Numbered from the stretch's first letter, positions 17,828 to 27,662 are shown. The stretch: DNA of 64,000 nt from Pedobacter paludis (GCF_003173575.1 NZ_QGNY01000010.1:1-64000); one strand, 5' to 3'. Notes: generated by a model from the sequence alone, not told the origin. Made by a program: numbers and translations.

Positions 17828-17971
17828 TGTAAAGGTAAGACTTTTTCAACCAATGAATTGTAAAATTCAAGCCATTTTGATCCGGCTAAAACTTAATAGG
17901 TAAAATTGAAAGGTATCGGAGAAAACCGAGTTGCTCGGAGTAGACAAATTTTAATGGTAGATACAAAAAAA

Positions 17972-17996
17972 AGCTGCCTCACTTTGTAAGGCAGCT
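17972..17996 (-). terminator. Terminator of the sigma factor operon
   Basis: AGCTGCCT and AGGCAGCT arms around a nine-base loop. The minus-strand side is followed by eight T. It ends the sigma factor/small-protein unit. Confidence 0.85.
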
Positions 17997-18015
17997 TTTT
18001 TGGCTCGTGTAAAAT

Positions 18016-18216
18016 TTACTTCGATTTGCTGTAAGCTAAAATCCTGTTGATGGTTTCATCCTGAGGATTTGTTAGCAGTCCATCCAACTTACTTTTTATT
18101 TGATCATAAAATAAGTCGATATCAGCATCGGATTCATTATCAGTTGTAGACTGAAACATGTTTTGGGTTGGTAAATTTACATTTGTTTTTGATGTAGAGG
18201 TTTTTGTCATAAGCAA
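18016..18216 (-). CDS. Small acidic protein downstream of ECF sigma factor
   Basis: 66 residues (or 64 from the second Met), Ser/Thr/Asn-rich at the start, then an acidic helix DADIDLFYDQIKSKLDGLL and a short C-terminal helix. No membrane segment, no signal peptide and no cysteine-zinc motif, so it is not a classical zinc anti-sigma factor. It starts 81 bases after the sigma gene stop and is followed by a strong terminator, so it is probably in the same transcript. Function unknown. It could be a soluble partner or regulator of the sigma factor. Confidence 0.6.
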   Translation of the reverse strand: MLMTKTSTSKTNVNLPTQNMFQSTTDNESDADIDLFYDQIKSKLDGLLTNPQDETINRILAYSKSK

Positions 18217-18297
18217 CTAAATGTTTTTGTTTTATAAACTTAACGATAGTTGCTATGCTTTATTTCAATCACTAAAACATTTTATGTAACTTTTTTA

Positions 18298-18882
18298 TTA
18301 CCCTTTATAGGTCATCTCCTTTGTCTTAAGCATTTTGCGCAAATTGCTCAAAGCATATCGCATTCTACCTAAAGCTGTATTGATGCTTACATCAGTTAAA
18401 TCGGCTATTTCTTTAAAGCTCAAATCTGCATAATGGCGCATAAGAAGCACTTCTTTCTGCTCATCGGGCAATAAATGAATCATTGCTTTTAAATCTTTAT
18501 GCGTTTGGTCGCGGAGCATTTTTTCTTCTGCACTCTCATCATAAAAGTGTAGCATATTAAATACATCCATTCCATCAGAACTCGTAATGATAGGAGTTCT
18601 TTTCTCTTTTCTAAAATAATCGATAACTAAGTTGTGCGCAATACGCATTACCCAAGGTAAGAACTTGCCTTCCTCGTTGTATCGTCCAGATCGCAAGGTG
18701 TTAATTACTTTGATAAAAGCATCTTGAAAAATATCCTCCGCCAGATATTGGTCTTTAACCAATAAGTAGATAGAAGTATAAATTTTGCTTTTATGTCTTC
18801 GTAAAAGTTCCTGCAATCCATTCTCGTTCCCGGTAATGTATAACTTTACCAGGTCCTGATCATTATATGATTGTAAATTCAT
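18298..18882 (-). CDS. ECF-type RNA polymerase sigma factor
   Basis: 194 residues with sigma-70 region 2 (AEDIFQDAFIKVINTL, then the -10-recognising FLPWVMRIAHNLVIDYFRK) and region 4 (LPDEQKEVLLMRHYADLSFKEIADLTDVSINTALGRM), the standard ECF composition. No adjacent FecR-like or zinc anti-sigma gene, only a 64-66-residue acidic protein downstream. Divergent from uvrA across 259 bases. The regulon cannot be deduced. Confidence 0.93.
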   Translation of the reverse strand: MNLQSYNDQDLVKLYITGNENGLQELLRRHKSKIYTSIYLLVKDQYLAEDIFQDAFIKVINTLRSGRYNEEGKFLPWVMRIAHNLVIDYFRKEKRTPIITSSDGMDVFNMLHFYDESAEEKMLRDQTHKDLKAMIHLLPDEQKEVLLMRHYADLSFKEIADLTDVSINTALGRMRYALSNLRKMLKTKEMTYKG

Positions 18883-19075
18883 AGGTTTACCTACACTAAA
18901 TCCCGTACTATTTGCTAAAAATTAATTTGTAGATGTTTAATTTCTATAGCTTCTCTCCTATGTTTTTGACTGTTGTTAGTTTGGTTCTGAGGTTGTTAAT
19001 AATCAAAGAAAGTGTTTTTTTTATCAAAAAACAAAAAATAAAATGTTAAAAAATAAATTAACCGTCTCAGTACCC

Positions 19076-19083
19076 TATTTTTG
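19076..19083 (+). promoter_or_regulatory. -7 box upstream of uvrA
   Basis: TATTTTTG matches TAnnTTTG, giving a leader of about 50 bases before the ATG at 19142. Confidence 0.4.
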
Positions 19084-19141
19084 TATGTTTTTAAAACCCT
19101 TGTTTAACACTGGGGTTTATATTTTATATTCTTGATAATAC

Positions 19142-21955
19142 ATGAGCAAAAACGAAGCCGAAAAAGATCCGCATAAAAATATTATTATAAAAGGTGCCCG
19201 GGTGCACAACCTAAAAAACATAGATGTTGCCATTCCGAAAAATAAATTGGTGGTCATTACAGGTATGTCGGGTTCGGGTAAATCATCGCTTGCATTCGAT
19301 ACCTTATATGCTGAAGGTCAACGTCGTTATGTAGAAAGCTTATCTTCTTACGCCCGCCAATTTATGGGGCGTATGAATAAACCTGATGTAGATTATATTA
19401 AGGGTATTGCCCCTGCAATTGCCATTGAGCAAAAGGTAATTACCTCTAATCCGCGTTCTACCGTTGGTACATCAACAGAGATTTACGATTATTTAAAACT
19501 TTTATTTTCTCGGATCGGAAAAACAATTTCCCCCGTTTCAGGCAATGAGGTTAAAAAGGATTCGGTAAGTACAGTTGTAGATTATGTTGGCTCGATGCCT
19601 GAAGATACAACGGTGACTATTTTTTGTCCTTTATACCCGCATAATAACCGAACAATTAAAGAAGAACTTGCTATTTTATTACAAAAAGGATTTTTAAGAG
19701 TTCTGATTGAAAATAAAATAGAAAAGATAGAAACTGTTTTGGATGATGCAGATTTTAAAGATGCTGAGTTAACCGATGATAAAACTGTTCAAATATTAAT
19801 CGATCGAATTGTAACCAACCAGGAGGAAGAAACCTTAAGTAGATTGGCAGATTCTACACAAACTGCTTTTTTTGAAGGTAAGGGCGATTGCTATGTTGAG
19901 GCTAATGGTGTAACCAAGCATTTTAGCGATCGATTTGAGCTGGATGGAATGCGCTTTGAAGAACCAACGCCAAACTTTTTCTCGTTTAATAATCCGTATG
20001 GTGCCTGCAAGCGTTGCGAAGGTTATGGAAATGTAATTGGAATAGACGAAGATTTAGTAATTCCTGATAAAAGCAAAAGTGTTTATGATAACGCAATAGC
20101 GCCTTGGCGTGGAGAAAAAATGAATGTCTGGCTACAAAATTTTGTTAAAGCTGCACCAAAATTTGATTTCCCAATACACAGGCCTTATGGCGGATTAACT
20201 GAAAAGGAACAACAGCTACTTTGGACAGGAAATAAATATTTTGCGGGTTTAAATGCTTTCTTTAAAGAGTTAGAAGAACAGACTTACAAAATCCAATATC
20301 GTGTAATGTTGTCTCGCTATCGCGGAAAAACCACCTGTCCAGATTGTAAAGGTTCTCGTTTGCGTAAAGATGCTTCGTATGTTAAAATTGCAGAAAAATC
20401 GATCATTGATGTTGTTTTAATGCCCCTAGCTAAAGCGTTGACTTTCTTTAATGAGCTAAAACTTAACGAAAACGATACTAAAATAGCTAAGAGATTACTG
20501 GCTGAAATTAATAACCGTTTCCTGTATTTAAATAATGTAGGCTTAGGTTATTTAACCTTAAATCGATTATCGAATACCTTGTCGGGAGGAGAATCGCAGA
20601 GAATTAACCTTGCCACCTCATTGGGAAGTAGCTTGGTAGGTTCTATTTACGTTTTAGATGAACCAAGCATCGGCTTGCATCCTCGAGATACCAATAAACT
20701 GATTGAAGTTTTGATTTCATTAAGAAATGTTGGAAATACCGTAATCGTAGTTGAACATGAAGAAGAAATGATGCGTGCGGCCGATTACATTATAGATATT
20801 GGTCCTGAAGCAGGTACACATGGTGGAAATTTAGTATTCAGTGGCAATTACGAAGAAATTCTAACTGATAAAAAAAGTTTAACTGGCCGTTATTTAGCTG
20901 GGATTGAGAAAATTGCGATCCCAGAAAAAAGAAGGAAATGGAAAGATCACGTACTAATTAAGGGTGCTAGAGAAAACAACCTGAAAAATGTTGACGTTAA
21001 GTTTCCCCTTGGTGTTTTCACTGCTGTAAGCGGTGTTTCAGGTTCTGGTAAAACGAGTTTGGTTAAAAAGATTTTATATCCAGCCTTGCAAAAGGCTATT
21101 GGAAATTACGCAGGTGAACAGACTGGTGCCTATGATGGCATTTTTGGTAATTATGATTTGGTAAGCGCTGTAGAAATGGTCGATCAAAATCCTATTGGTC
21201 GTTCTAGTCGTTCTAATCCAGTAACTTATGTAAAAGCATGGGATGATATTCGTGCATTATTTTCTGGTTTGGCAGCTGCAAAAGCTGCGGGTCTAAAACC
21301 AGCAGCCTTTTCTTTTAATGTAGAGGGTGGTCGTTGTGATGTGTGCCAAGGCGAGGGCGAAGTTAAAATCGAAATGCAATTTATGGCCGATATTTATCTG
21401 CCTTGCGAAGCATGTGGAGGCAAGCGGTTTAAGCAACAGGTTTTAGATGTAACGTATAAAGAAAAAAATGTATCCGAAATTCTCGACATGACTATTGAGG
21501 AGGCTGTTGATTTCTTTAAGGATGAACAGAAAATTTTAAATAAATTAAATCCTTTGGTTGATGTTGGTTTAGGTTATGTGCACTTAGGGCAGTCTTCCAA
21601 TACCTTATCAGGCGGAGAAGCGCAACGAATAAAACTGGCATCTTTCTTAATCAAAGGAAACAATGCCAACAAAACTGTATTTATTTTTGATGAACCAACT
21701 ACCGGCTTACATTTTCACGATATTAAAAAATTGCTTAAGGCATTAAATACGCTCATAGAGCAGGGAAATACCATTTTGGTTATCGAACACAATATGGATA
21801 TGATAAAATGCGCCGATTGGGTTATTGATATTGGTCCTGAAGGAGGAGATGGCGGTGGTCATGTTGTTTTTGAAGGAGTTCCTGAGGATTTAGCAAAAGA
21901 AAAAACTTCTTATACGGGAAAATATTTAGCATCGCATTTAAATTTAAATCCATAA
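19142..21955 (+). CDS. uvrA: Excinuclease ABC subunit A
   Basis: ATP-driven damage-recognition subunit of nucleotide excision repair, working with UvrB. 937 residues with two ABC ATPase modules. The first Walker A is GMSGSGKSS (about 40-48), with signature [14 protein letters not shown]. The second Walker A is [10 protein letters not shown] (about 629), with signature [14 protein letters not shown]. Zinc-binding CxxC pairs are present: CKRCEGYG with CPDCKGS, and CDVCQGEGE with CEACGGKRF. Complete. A membrane transporter gene follows after eight bases, implying co-transcription. Confidence 0.98.
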   Translation: MSKNEAEKDPHKNIIIKGARVHNLKNIDVAIPKNKLVVITGMSGSGKSSLAFDTLYAEGQRRYVESLSSYARQFMGRMNKPDVDYIKGIAPAIAIEQKVITSNPRSTVGTSTEIYDYLKLLFSRIGKTISPVSGNEVKKDSVSTVVDYVGSMPEDTTVTIFCPLYPHNNRTIKEELAILLQKGFLRVLIENKIEKIETVLDDADFKDAELTDDKTVQILIDRIVTNQEEETLSRLADSTQTAFFEGKGDCYVEANGVTKHFSDRFELDGMRFEEPTPNFFSFNNPYGACKRCEGYGNVIGIDEDLVIPDKSKSVYDNAIAPWRGEKMNVWLQNFVKAAPKFDFPIHRPYGGLTEKEQQLLWTGNKYFAGLNAFFKELEEQTYKIQYRVMLSRYRGKTTCPDCKGSRLRKDASYVKIAEKSIIDVVLMPLAKALTFFNELKLNENDTKIAKRLLAEINNRFLYLNNVGLGYLTLNRLSNTLSGGESQRINLATSLGSSLVGSIYVLDEPSIGLHPRDTNKLIEVLISLRNVGNTVIVVEHEEEMMRAADYIIDIGPEAGTHGGNLVFSGNYEEILTDKKSLTGRYLAGIEKIAIPEKRRKWKDHVLIKGARENNLKNVDVKFPLGVFTAVSGVSGSGKTSLVKKILYPALQKAIGNYAGEQTGAYDGIFGNYDLVSAVEMVDQNPIGRSSRSNPVTYVKAWDDIRALFSGLAAAKAAGLKPAAFSFNVEGGRCDVCQGEGEVKIEMQFMADIYLPCEACGGKRFKQQVLDVTYKEKNVSEILDMTIEEAVDFFKDEQKILNKLNPLVDVGLGYVHLGQSSNTLSGGEAQRIKLASFLIKGNNANKTVFIFDEPTTGLHFHDIKKLLKALNTLIEQGNTILVIEHNMDMIKCADWVIDIGPEGGDGGGHVVFEGVPEDLAKEKTSYTGKYLASHLNLNP

Positions 21956-21963
21956 TTTCGGCA

Positions 21964-22617
21964 ATGCTTTTTCTAACGTTTTTCATAGGCATCATCCTCA
22001 ACGCCATGGGCTATATTCCCCCTGGCAATATTAACTTAACCGTTGCGCAACTTGCCATTAATAAAGGCATGCGCCAAGTTTGGTACTTTATTCTCTCTTT
22101 CTCTTGCGTAGAAGTATGTTTTACTTTTGGTATGATGCGCTTTGCCCGCTGGGCGATGAGTGACATCAATCCGAATGAAGCCGTAAGCGAGGTTCGGCTG
22201 GGTACTCTGGTAGATTGCTTTATGATTTTGATGTTCTTGGTAATGGGAACCATTACTTGGAGAAACCGAAAGAAAGTACCTAAAACGAGCAGTAAAAAGG
22301 AAGATAAACGAAGCGGAAGTGTTTTATATGGCTTAATTTTAGGGGTTTTAAATCCTGTTCAAATTCCCTTTTGGCTGTTCTTTGGTAATTATGTAATTCT
22401 GCACCAATGGATCGAAACAGATTACTTATCGCTAATCATTTTCGCTTTAGGTTCGGGTTTTGGTTCTGCTGGCGCGTTATATTTATACGCACATTTTGCA
22501 ACCTATATTCAGGAGAAGTTTGCGTTGAGCAGCTTAATTGTAAATAAATCTATAGCGATTTTCTTATTCGTTTTGGCAGCTTACTTAATTGTTAAACAGC
22601 TGATTATAATTTTGTAA
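21964..22617 (+). CDS. LysE/RhtB-family transporter
   Basis: 217 residues with six predicted helices. The N-terminal GYIPPGNINLTVAQLAINKGMRQ corresponds to the PGP-type motif of LysE exporters (here PPGN). A basic cytoplasmic loop lies at about residues 100-120, and LGVLNPVQIPFWLFFG sits in the second half, as in the amino-acid exporter family. Inferred role: export of an amino acid or related small molecule. It begins eight bases after uvrA, an unrelated function, so the pairing is probably positional only. Confidence 0.8.
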   Translation: MLFLTFFIGIILNAMGYIPPGNINLTVAQLAINKGMRQVWYFILSFSCVEVCFTFGMMRFARWAMSDINPNEAVSEVRLGTLVDCFMILMFLVMGTITWRNRKKVPKTSSKKEDKRSGSVLYGLILGVLNPVQIPFWLFFGNYVILHQWIETDYLSLIIFALGSGFGSAGALYLYAHFATYIQEKFALSSLIVNKSIAIFLFVLAAYLIVKQLIIIL

Positions 22618-22668
22618 GTTGTAAAATAATCTTGGTTTATGTAATCTCGACCAAGGTGAGGTAAAAAG

Positions 22669-23703
22669 CTATTTTAAAAACTCTACATTCCATATCTTTT
22701 CTGCTTTTCTACCAATCAGCCAAAAAGAAGCCGCCAATACAGAAAAGAATAAGGCTTTGTGCCAGCTATCCCAAAAGTATTCGAAATATCGGGTGTACAG
22801 GTTAATGAAAAGGAAAGTAATACCAAACTCGCGTGCAATATCATCATGGTATTTTAAGCCGAAAACGGTGCTTATTACACATATTGCTGCAGAAATGAGC
22901 GCCCAATAAAACAAACTTAATTGCCTTACATTGTACCATTCCTCCAAGCTTGCAAAGTTTCCGAAAACGGATAATGCCCAAAGTGATACAAATAAATATA
23001 CCATCCCAGCGATATAAGTAACCTGAAAAAAGTGTTTGGTTCTGGGCAACGCTTTCATAATGAAAGAAACTGCAGTTAAGATTGCACCAAATGCCACAAA
23101 ACGTAAAGGATAATTCATTCCAAGGAAATAATAGTTCCACCGACTTAAATATCCAGTTTCCGTTCCGAACCAGGCGCCTAATGAAATTAAAGCGAAAATC
23201 CAGATCAGTCTCGAACTGAAAATGTAACCCAATGCACCGTAAATAAATACTGAAATTAAAATTAAGATAGAGAAATTGCCCGAGCCGTTATCTACCGCTT
23301 TCCCAAAATAAGCTATTGCATTGGCTGTTAAAAGTATAGCCGAAAAAACAATTGCCTCGTTACTAAACTTTAAATGTGCTAATTTTTTCTTTCTTCTGAA
23401 ACCCAAAATATATAACCAAGCCGCCAAGCCACCAGAAACTAGGGCAATAACAATGTTTGGCGTATTGTAAACTCTTTTAAGATAATTAAGAATAGAATTA
23501 TCGATTAAAAGTGAGCCTAATGCAATAAAACCACAGGCTAGTGCTACCCAAAAGGCATATTGTGCAAGACGAAGCCAATCAAAATTTTTCGCTTCATAAC
23601 TCTTTCGAAGCTTTGTGCCCGTTTCTTCGTTAATTAAGCCATCGGTTTGCCATTGCTCAATCATATCATCAAGAAACTCACTTTTTTCTCTATCGATTTT
23701 CAT
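22669..23703 (-). CDS. DUF2157 membrane protein
   Basis: 344 residues. A soluble N-terminal helix pair (about 1-45, ending EETGTKLRKSYEAKNFDW) is followed by about nine hydrophobic segments. The N-terminal domain plus many helices is the DUF2157 layout. No catalytic motif. Convergent with the LysE-type gene. Its start lies 74 bases from the end of the antiporter gene on the same strand. Function unknown. Confidence 0.75.
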   Translation of the reverse strand: MKIDREKSEFLDDMIEQWQTDGLINEETGTKLRKSYEAKNFDWLRLAQYAFWVALACGFIALGSLLIDNSILNYLKRVYNTPNIVIALVSGGLAAWLYILGFRRKKKLAHLKFSNEAIVFSAILLTANAIAYFGKAVDNGSGNFSILILISVFIYGALGYIFSSRLIWIFALISLGAWFGTETGYLSRWNYYFLGMNYPLRFVAFGAILTAVSFIMKALPRTKHFFQVTYIAGMVYLFVSLWALSVFGNFASLEEWYNVRQLSLFYWALISAAICVISTVFGLKYHDDIAREFGITFLFINLYTRYFEYFWDSWHKALFFSVLAASFWLIGRKAEKIWNVEFLK

Positions 23704-23777
23704 AGGTTAGGTTGTATGCGAAGATATAAAATTAGAATCAAGATAAAAGTATCAAGCATCAAAACCAATTTCTTCAA

Positions 23778-25991
23778 TCAAATAACTTCCTTAATTTTCT
23801 TATTATTTCCAACAATCCAGATAACATCACCATTATCAAATACGAAATCTGATGATGGATTTAAAATCTTATCTGCTCCCCGTTCTATGCCAACAATTAA
23901 TGCCTGTGCTTTCTCTCTAATTCCGGCATTCCTAATGCTTAAGCCGTAAACGGATGATTCGTTATTTACAACTACTTTCTGAAGCGTCATTTCTTTATCA
24001 GGAAAGCTTTTTTCGGATTCCGTTTCAGGAATATCAACTTCCAATATACTTTTTACTGAAGCGAGTTGATCATCGGCACCAATTAAAAGAAGCTTATCAT
24101 TTGGGTATAACCGTTCATCTCGACCAGGTGTTGGGATATTGTTCCTTCCTCGTTCAATCATAGCGATGTTTACACCATATTTCTCACGGATCATAAGTTC
24201 GGCCAAAGTTTTGCCAACTACTTCAGATTCAGGCGAAACCATTAATTCTGCCAAATGCGTATCCCAGGGTAAAATTGCGGGTTTTTGATTTTCTCTAGCG
24301 TTTAAATTTAGCATGAAACGTTTCTCCAGCTTATCGTAAAACGATTGAAGTTTTCTCGAAAAGATAATCATTCCGAAAACGATTAAACCAAGCGCAATAA
24401 CGGCCGCTACCCAAGTGTCGAAAAATTCGTACATCAAAAAGCCAACAAAGAATATACCGAGTGCTATTCTGAAAAACTCAATGGCTATTAACGGACCTCG
24501 GGTATATTTTTTATTCAACCAAAGGTGAGCATAAGCTGTTTTCTGAATTCTCCTAATGGATAGCGCCCATAAAAAAGGCGACATTAATACAAATGAAACC
24601 ACTACGCTTATAATGATTGAAGTTAAATTATTCGCGATGTTTTTTACGATAAAGGGTTGCACGTACCTATAGGCCAAAAAGATTATGGCGATAATAATCA
24701 CGGAGTGGATAATGGTATTGAAAATATAAGAACGCAAAAGTATTTTCCAATCGCTTAATGTCGTGATGCCCTCTGTACTCGAACTGTATCTTTCAATTCC
24801 ATCAAGCCATTTTTGTGGCAGTTTTCTTTTTAATAATTGATAGAATGGCTCTGATAATTTTATTAAATATGGTGTTGTAAACGTTGTGATTGCTGCTACT
24901 GCAACCGCAATTGGATAGAGAAAATCGCTGGTTACTTTTAAGGTTAAACCCAAAGATGCAATAATGAAAGAGAACTCCCCGATTTGTGCCAAACTCATTC
25001 CGGATTGCACCGAGGTTTTTAAGGGTTGCCCAGACAATAATGCGCCCAGTATAGTAAAGATGATTTTACCTAAAATTACAACTAATGAAGCAACAAGAAT
25101 AGGTATTGCATATTTGACGAGCATTGATGGATCAATCAGCATACCTACAGATACAAAAAATACGGCTGCAAATAAATCTTTAACAGATTTGGTCAAATGC
25201 TCTATTCTTTCGGCCTGAGTGGTTTCAGCAAGAATAGACCCCATAATAAATGCGCCTAGGGCAGGAGAGAAGCCTACTTTGTCTGCCAAGAGAACCATTA
25301 CCAAACATAAAGCAAGAGATACCACGAGCATGGTCTCATCATTCATTAATTTTTTTGTTGCCTTTAAAAAAGAAGGAACTAAAAATATACCCCCCAAGAA
25401 CCAGAGTACGAGAAAAAAAGCCAGCTTTAAGATAGAGTAAAGCATCTCTGTTCCGGCAGATTGCTGACTAACTGCCAAGGTTGAAAATAATACCAACAAC
25501 AAAATGGCCACCAAATCTTCTACAATTAAAACACCAAATACCAGGCCTGCGAACTTTTTATGTTTAAGCCCGAGTTCTTCGAATGCTTTTATGGTAATCA
25601 TGGTTGATGAGATAGACAGAATTCCGCCGAGAAACAAACTATCCATATCTCTCCAGCCCATTGCCTTTCCAACTAAATAACCAGCAAGGATGATAAATAA
25701 AACCTTCACGATTGCCGTGATCGAAGCAGAGCCTCCCACCTTAACCAATTTTTTGAAACTGAATTCTAAACCCAAACTAAACAGAAGGAAGATTACTCCA
25801 ATCTCTCCCCAAATGTTAATGCTTTTGGTATCGGTTACGGATGGAAAAAAACTTAGGTGAGAACCAACAAGAAGTCCGGCTAAAATATAACCCAGCACTA
25901 GAGGTTGTTTAATTCTTTTAAATATGAGGGTGGTTATGCCTGCTGCGGCAAGAATTAGCCCTAAATCGGCAATTAAATCTGGTAAGTGCAT
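23778..25991 (-). CDS. CPA2 cation:proton antiporter with two RCK-C domains
   Basis: 737 residues. The first about 390 form a 12-13-helix antiporter core of the KefB/GerN type (LGYILAGLLVGSH, LFSLGLEFSFKKL, GFSPALGAFIMGSILAET, GMSLAQIGEFSFI). There is a second hydrophobic block at about 410-550, and then two TrkA-C-like domains (about 580-655 and 665-737). No Rossmann-type TrkA-N domain is seen, which differs from E. coli KefB/KefC. Inferred role: K+ or Na+ exchange for protons, gated by a ligand bound at the RCK-C domains. Single gene with an AT-rich upstream region. Confidence 0.88.
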   Translation of the reverse strand: MHLPDLIADLGLILAAAGITTLIFKRIKQPLVLGYILAGLLVGSHLSFFPSVTDTKSINIWGEIGVIFLLFSLGLEFSFKKLVKVGGSASITAIVKVLFIILAGYLVGKAMGWRDMDSLFLGGILSISSTMITIKAFEELGLKHKKFAGLVFGVLIVEDLVAILLLVLFSTLAVSQQSAGTEMLYSILKLAFFLVLWFLGGIFLVPSFLKATKKLMNDETMLVVSLALCLVMVLLADKVGFSPALGAFIMGSILAETTQAERIEHLTKSVKDLFAAVFFVSVGMLIDPSMLVKYAIPILVASLVVILGKIIFTILGALLSGQPLKTSVQSGMSLAQIGEFSFIIASLGLTLKVTSDFLYPIAVAVAAITTFTTPYLIKLSEPFYQLLKRKLPQKWLDGIERYSSSTEGITTLSDWKILLRSYIFNTIIHSVIIIAIIFLAYRYVQPFIVKNIANNLTSIIISVVVSFVLMSPFLWALSIRRIQKTAYAHLWLNKKYTRGPLIAIEFFRIALGIFFVGFLMYEFFDTWVAAVIALGLIVFGMIIFSRKLQSFYDKLEKRFMLNLNARENQKPAILPWDTHLAELMVSPESEVVGKTLAELMIREKYGVNIAMIERGRNNIPTPGRDERLYPNDKLLLIGADDQLASVKSILEVDIPETESEKSFPDKEMTLQKVVVNNESSVYGLSIRNAGIREKAQALIVGIERGADKILNPSSDFVFDNGDVIWIVGNNKKIKEVI

Positions 25992-26101
25992 ATATAATAA
26001 AAATGAGTTTAATTGAAGTAATAATCTTTATAAGCATAATTTAATATGCTCTACTTTTTAAAAAATATAACTGCAATCTGCAGTTTAAGAAATTACACTG
26101 T

Positions 26102-26455
26102 TTACCAAAAAAAATGTTTCGGGTAAAGCATTTTAAACAAACACCAATAATTATATTTTAGCCTTTTAATGAGGGTTTTTGAATCGATTTTTCTGTGTAA
26201 TACTTGAAGAAAAACCAAATACAAGAGTGCTAAAAAAGAGCCCGTAGAAATTTTCAATGTAGAATTGGAGATGAAATCTCTTTGGAAGCTTTCGTTTTCC
26301 TGATGATAATTTGAATGGGATTTTGAGATTTCTTTAGCTGAAAAAAAGCTTTTTTTGATGTTGTAATTTTTCACATTGGTTCCTGCTTTCTGCGATGCGA
26401 AACCCGCAAAACTTAATGAACTAATAAGAAAAAATAAAATATAAAAAAGCCTCAT
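26102..26455 (-). CDS. Small exported or membrane protein, function unknown
   Basis: 117 residues with an N-terminal hydrophobic segment resembling a signal peptide (MRLFYILFFLISSLSFAGF) and a second hydrophobic helix at about residues 72-86, then a basic tail. The start codon lies inside the 3' arm of the hairpin that terminates ribF, and the loop of the hairpin holds TATATTTA, close to a -7 box. No family recognised. It could also be a non-coding AT-rich stretch. Confidence 0.4.
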   Translation of the reverse strand: MRLFYILFFLISSLSFAGFASQKAGTNVKNYNIKKSFFSAKEISKSHSNYHQENESFQRDFISNSTLKISTGSFLALLYLVFLQVLHRKIDSKTLIKRLKYNYWCLFKMLYPKHFFW

Positions 26456-26487
26456 TGCCGTAAATATAACGAAAATGAGGCTTTTTT
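26443..26487 (-). terminator. Terminator of the ftsX-ribF cluster
   Basis: Perfect 14-base arms AAAAAAGCCTCATT / AATGAGGCTTTTTT around a 17-base loop, just after the ribF stop on the minus strand. The ATG of the next small gene is inside the 3' arm. Confidence 0.85.
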
Positions 26488-26509
26488 GAAAGTAAAAGAT
26501 GTTTCAAGT

Positions 26510-27541
26510 CTATTTGGAAACCGAATTAAAATAATCTAAAGTTGCTTCTTTATCTTTTTGCAATTGAACGGTAAGGGCTTCCAAGCCTGTAAATTTTACA
26601 TCGTGGCGCAAGAATTTTAAAAAGTTCATTTTAATATCCTGACCGTAAATTTCTTGGTTAAAATCGAAGATATTAACCTCAATGTTTCTCGTCATTCCGT
26701 TTATGGTGGGACGTTGCCCGATGTAGGCCATGCCTTTAAAAGTTGAAAGTTGAAAGTTCAAAGTTGAACGTTGAGACGTAGAATTATCGAGCAAATTATC
26801 TTCCGACTTCTGACTTCCGACTTCGGACTTTTCACTTTCCAAACCCATTTCTACCGTTACAGCGTAAATGCCATCTCCTGGAATAAGTTTGTATGTTTCC
26901 TCAACAAAGATATTTGCTGTTGGGAAGCCAATTGTTCTGCCAATTTTATCGCCTTTAATTACTCTTCCAAAAATGGAAAAAGGATAACCCAAATAATCTT
27001 TGGCTAAACTTACATCGCCTTCTAAAAGTGCCTGACGTATTTTTGTAGAACTTACGGCAACATCATGGATATCCTGTTCCATAATTTCTTCTACCGTAAA
27101 GCCATAATGTAATCCAGCGCTTTTTAAATCGCTTAAATTTCCAGATCGGTCCTTGCCAAAACGATGATCGTAACCAATAATGATGTGTTTGGTACCGATA
27201 TTATCTACGAGGGTATTTTTAATGTAATCTTCGGGAAGCTGATTGGAAAAGTCTCTTGTAAAAGGCGTAATAATTAGATGATCAACTCCCAAACTTTCTA
27301 AAATTTCGGCTTTTTCATTAATGGTATTGATCATTTTTAAATCCTGGTTTTCAGGATCGATAATCATTCGTGGATGCGGGAAAAAAGTTAGGATGACACT
27401 CTCGCCATGATTTGCCTTGGCTTTTTCGACCAATTGTTTGATGATTTTTTGGTGTCCGAAATGAACGCCATCAAAAGTACCGATGGTTACAATTGCATTA
27501 TCCAGCTTTTTAAAATCGGAAAGGTTATTATATATTTTCAA
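26510..27541 (-). CDS. ribF: Bifunctional riboflavin kinase / FAD synthetase with repeat-derived insert
   Basis: Phosphorylates riboflavin to FMN and adenylates FMN to FAD. The N-terminal nucleotidyltransferase domain has GTFDGVHFGHQKII (the HxGH class) and SSTKIRQAL. The C-terminal kinase domain starts with GRVIKGDKIGRTIGFPTAN. At 343 residues it is about 30-35 longer than usual. The excess is one block, residues about 234-268 (bases 26736-26842), rich in Ser/Lys/Gln/Glu with LNFQLSTFK. The block is encoded by the AAAGTT/GACTTC dispersed repeat found elsewhere in this genome. It lies between two strands of the kinase barrel (IYAVTVEM and GMAYIGQRPT) and keeps the frame. Confidence 0.95.
   Translation of the reverse strand: MKIYNNLSDFKKLDNAIVTIGTFDGVHFGHQKIIKQLVEKAKANHGESVILTFFPHPRMIIDPENQDLKMINTINEKAEILESLGVDHLIITPFTRDFSNQLPEDYIKNTLVDNIGTKHIIIGYDHRFGKDRSGNLSDLKSAGLHYGFTVEEIMEQDIHDVAVSSTKIRQALLEGDVSLAKDYLGYPFSIFGRVIKGDKIGRTIGFPTANIFVEETYKLIPGDGIYAVTVEMGLESEKSEVGSQKSEDNLLDNSTSQRSTLNFQLSTFKGMAYIGQRPTINGMTRNIEVNIFDFNQEIYGQDIKMNFLKFLRHDVKFTGLEALTVQLQKDKEATLDYFNSVSK
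26736..26842. repeat. Dispersed repeat inserted in frame in ribF
   Basis: Tandem-like AAAGTTGAAAGTTCAAAGTTGAAC on one side and CTTCTGACTTCCGACTTCGG, then ACTTTTCACTTTCC, on the other, about 107 bases (about 35 codons). Similar in style to the repeat at 4131-4212. Confidence 0.7.
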
Positions 27542-27574
27542 GGGTGAATTTTATTTTAATAAATTGGGTTTTGC

Positions 27575-27662
27575 ATTAGGAATGGAAGCGGTATCTCCTG
27601 ATTTTTCATCGGGAATTTAGCGTACAGCCCGACCCCTTGCACAGCTTGAGGGCATGCCCAAA
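27575..27662. repeat. REP-like dispersed element between yitT and ribF
   Basis: GC-richer block in a 136-base AT-rich gap. Contains GGAATGGAAGCGGTATCTCC, GCGTACAGCCCGACCCCTTG and GAGGGCATGCCC. The composition and wording match intergenic elements often seen in Sphingobacteriaceae and Flavobacteriaceae. No ORF. It may form an imperfect stem. Confidence 0.5.

Noticed and set aside
20000-21955. Antiphage or toxin module near uvrA and the LysE-type gene
   Set aside because: All frames here are explained by uvrA and a transporter; no defence domains are seen.
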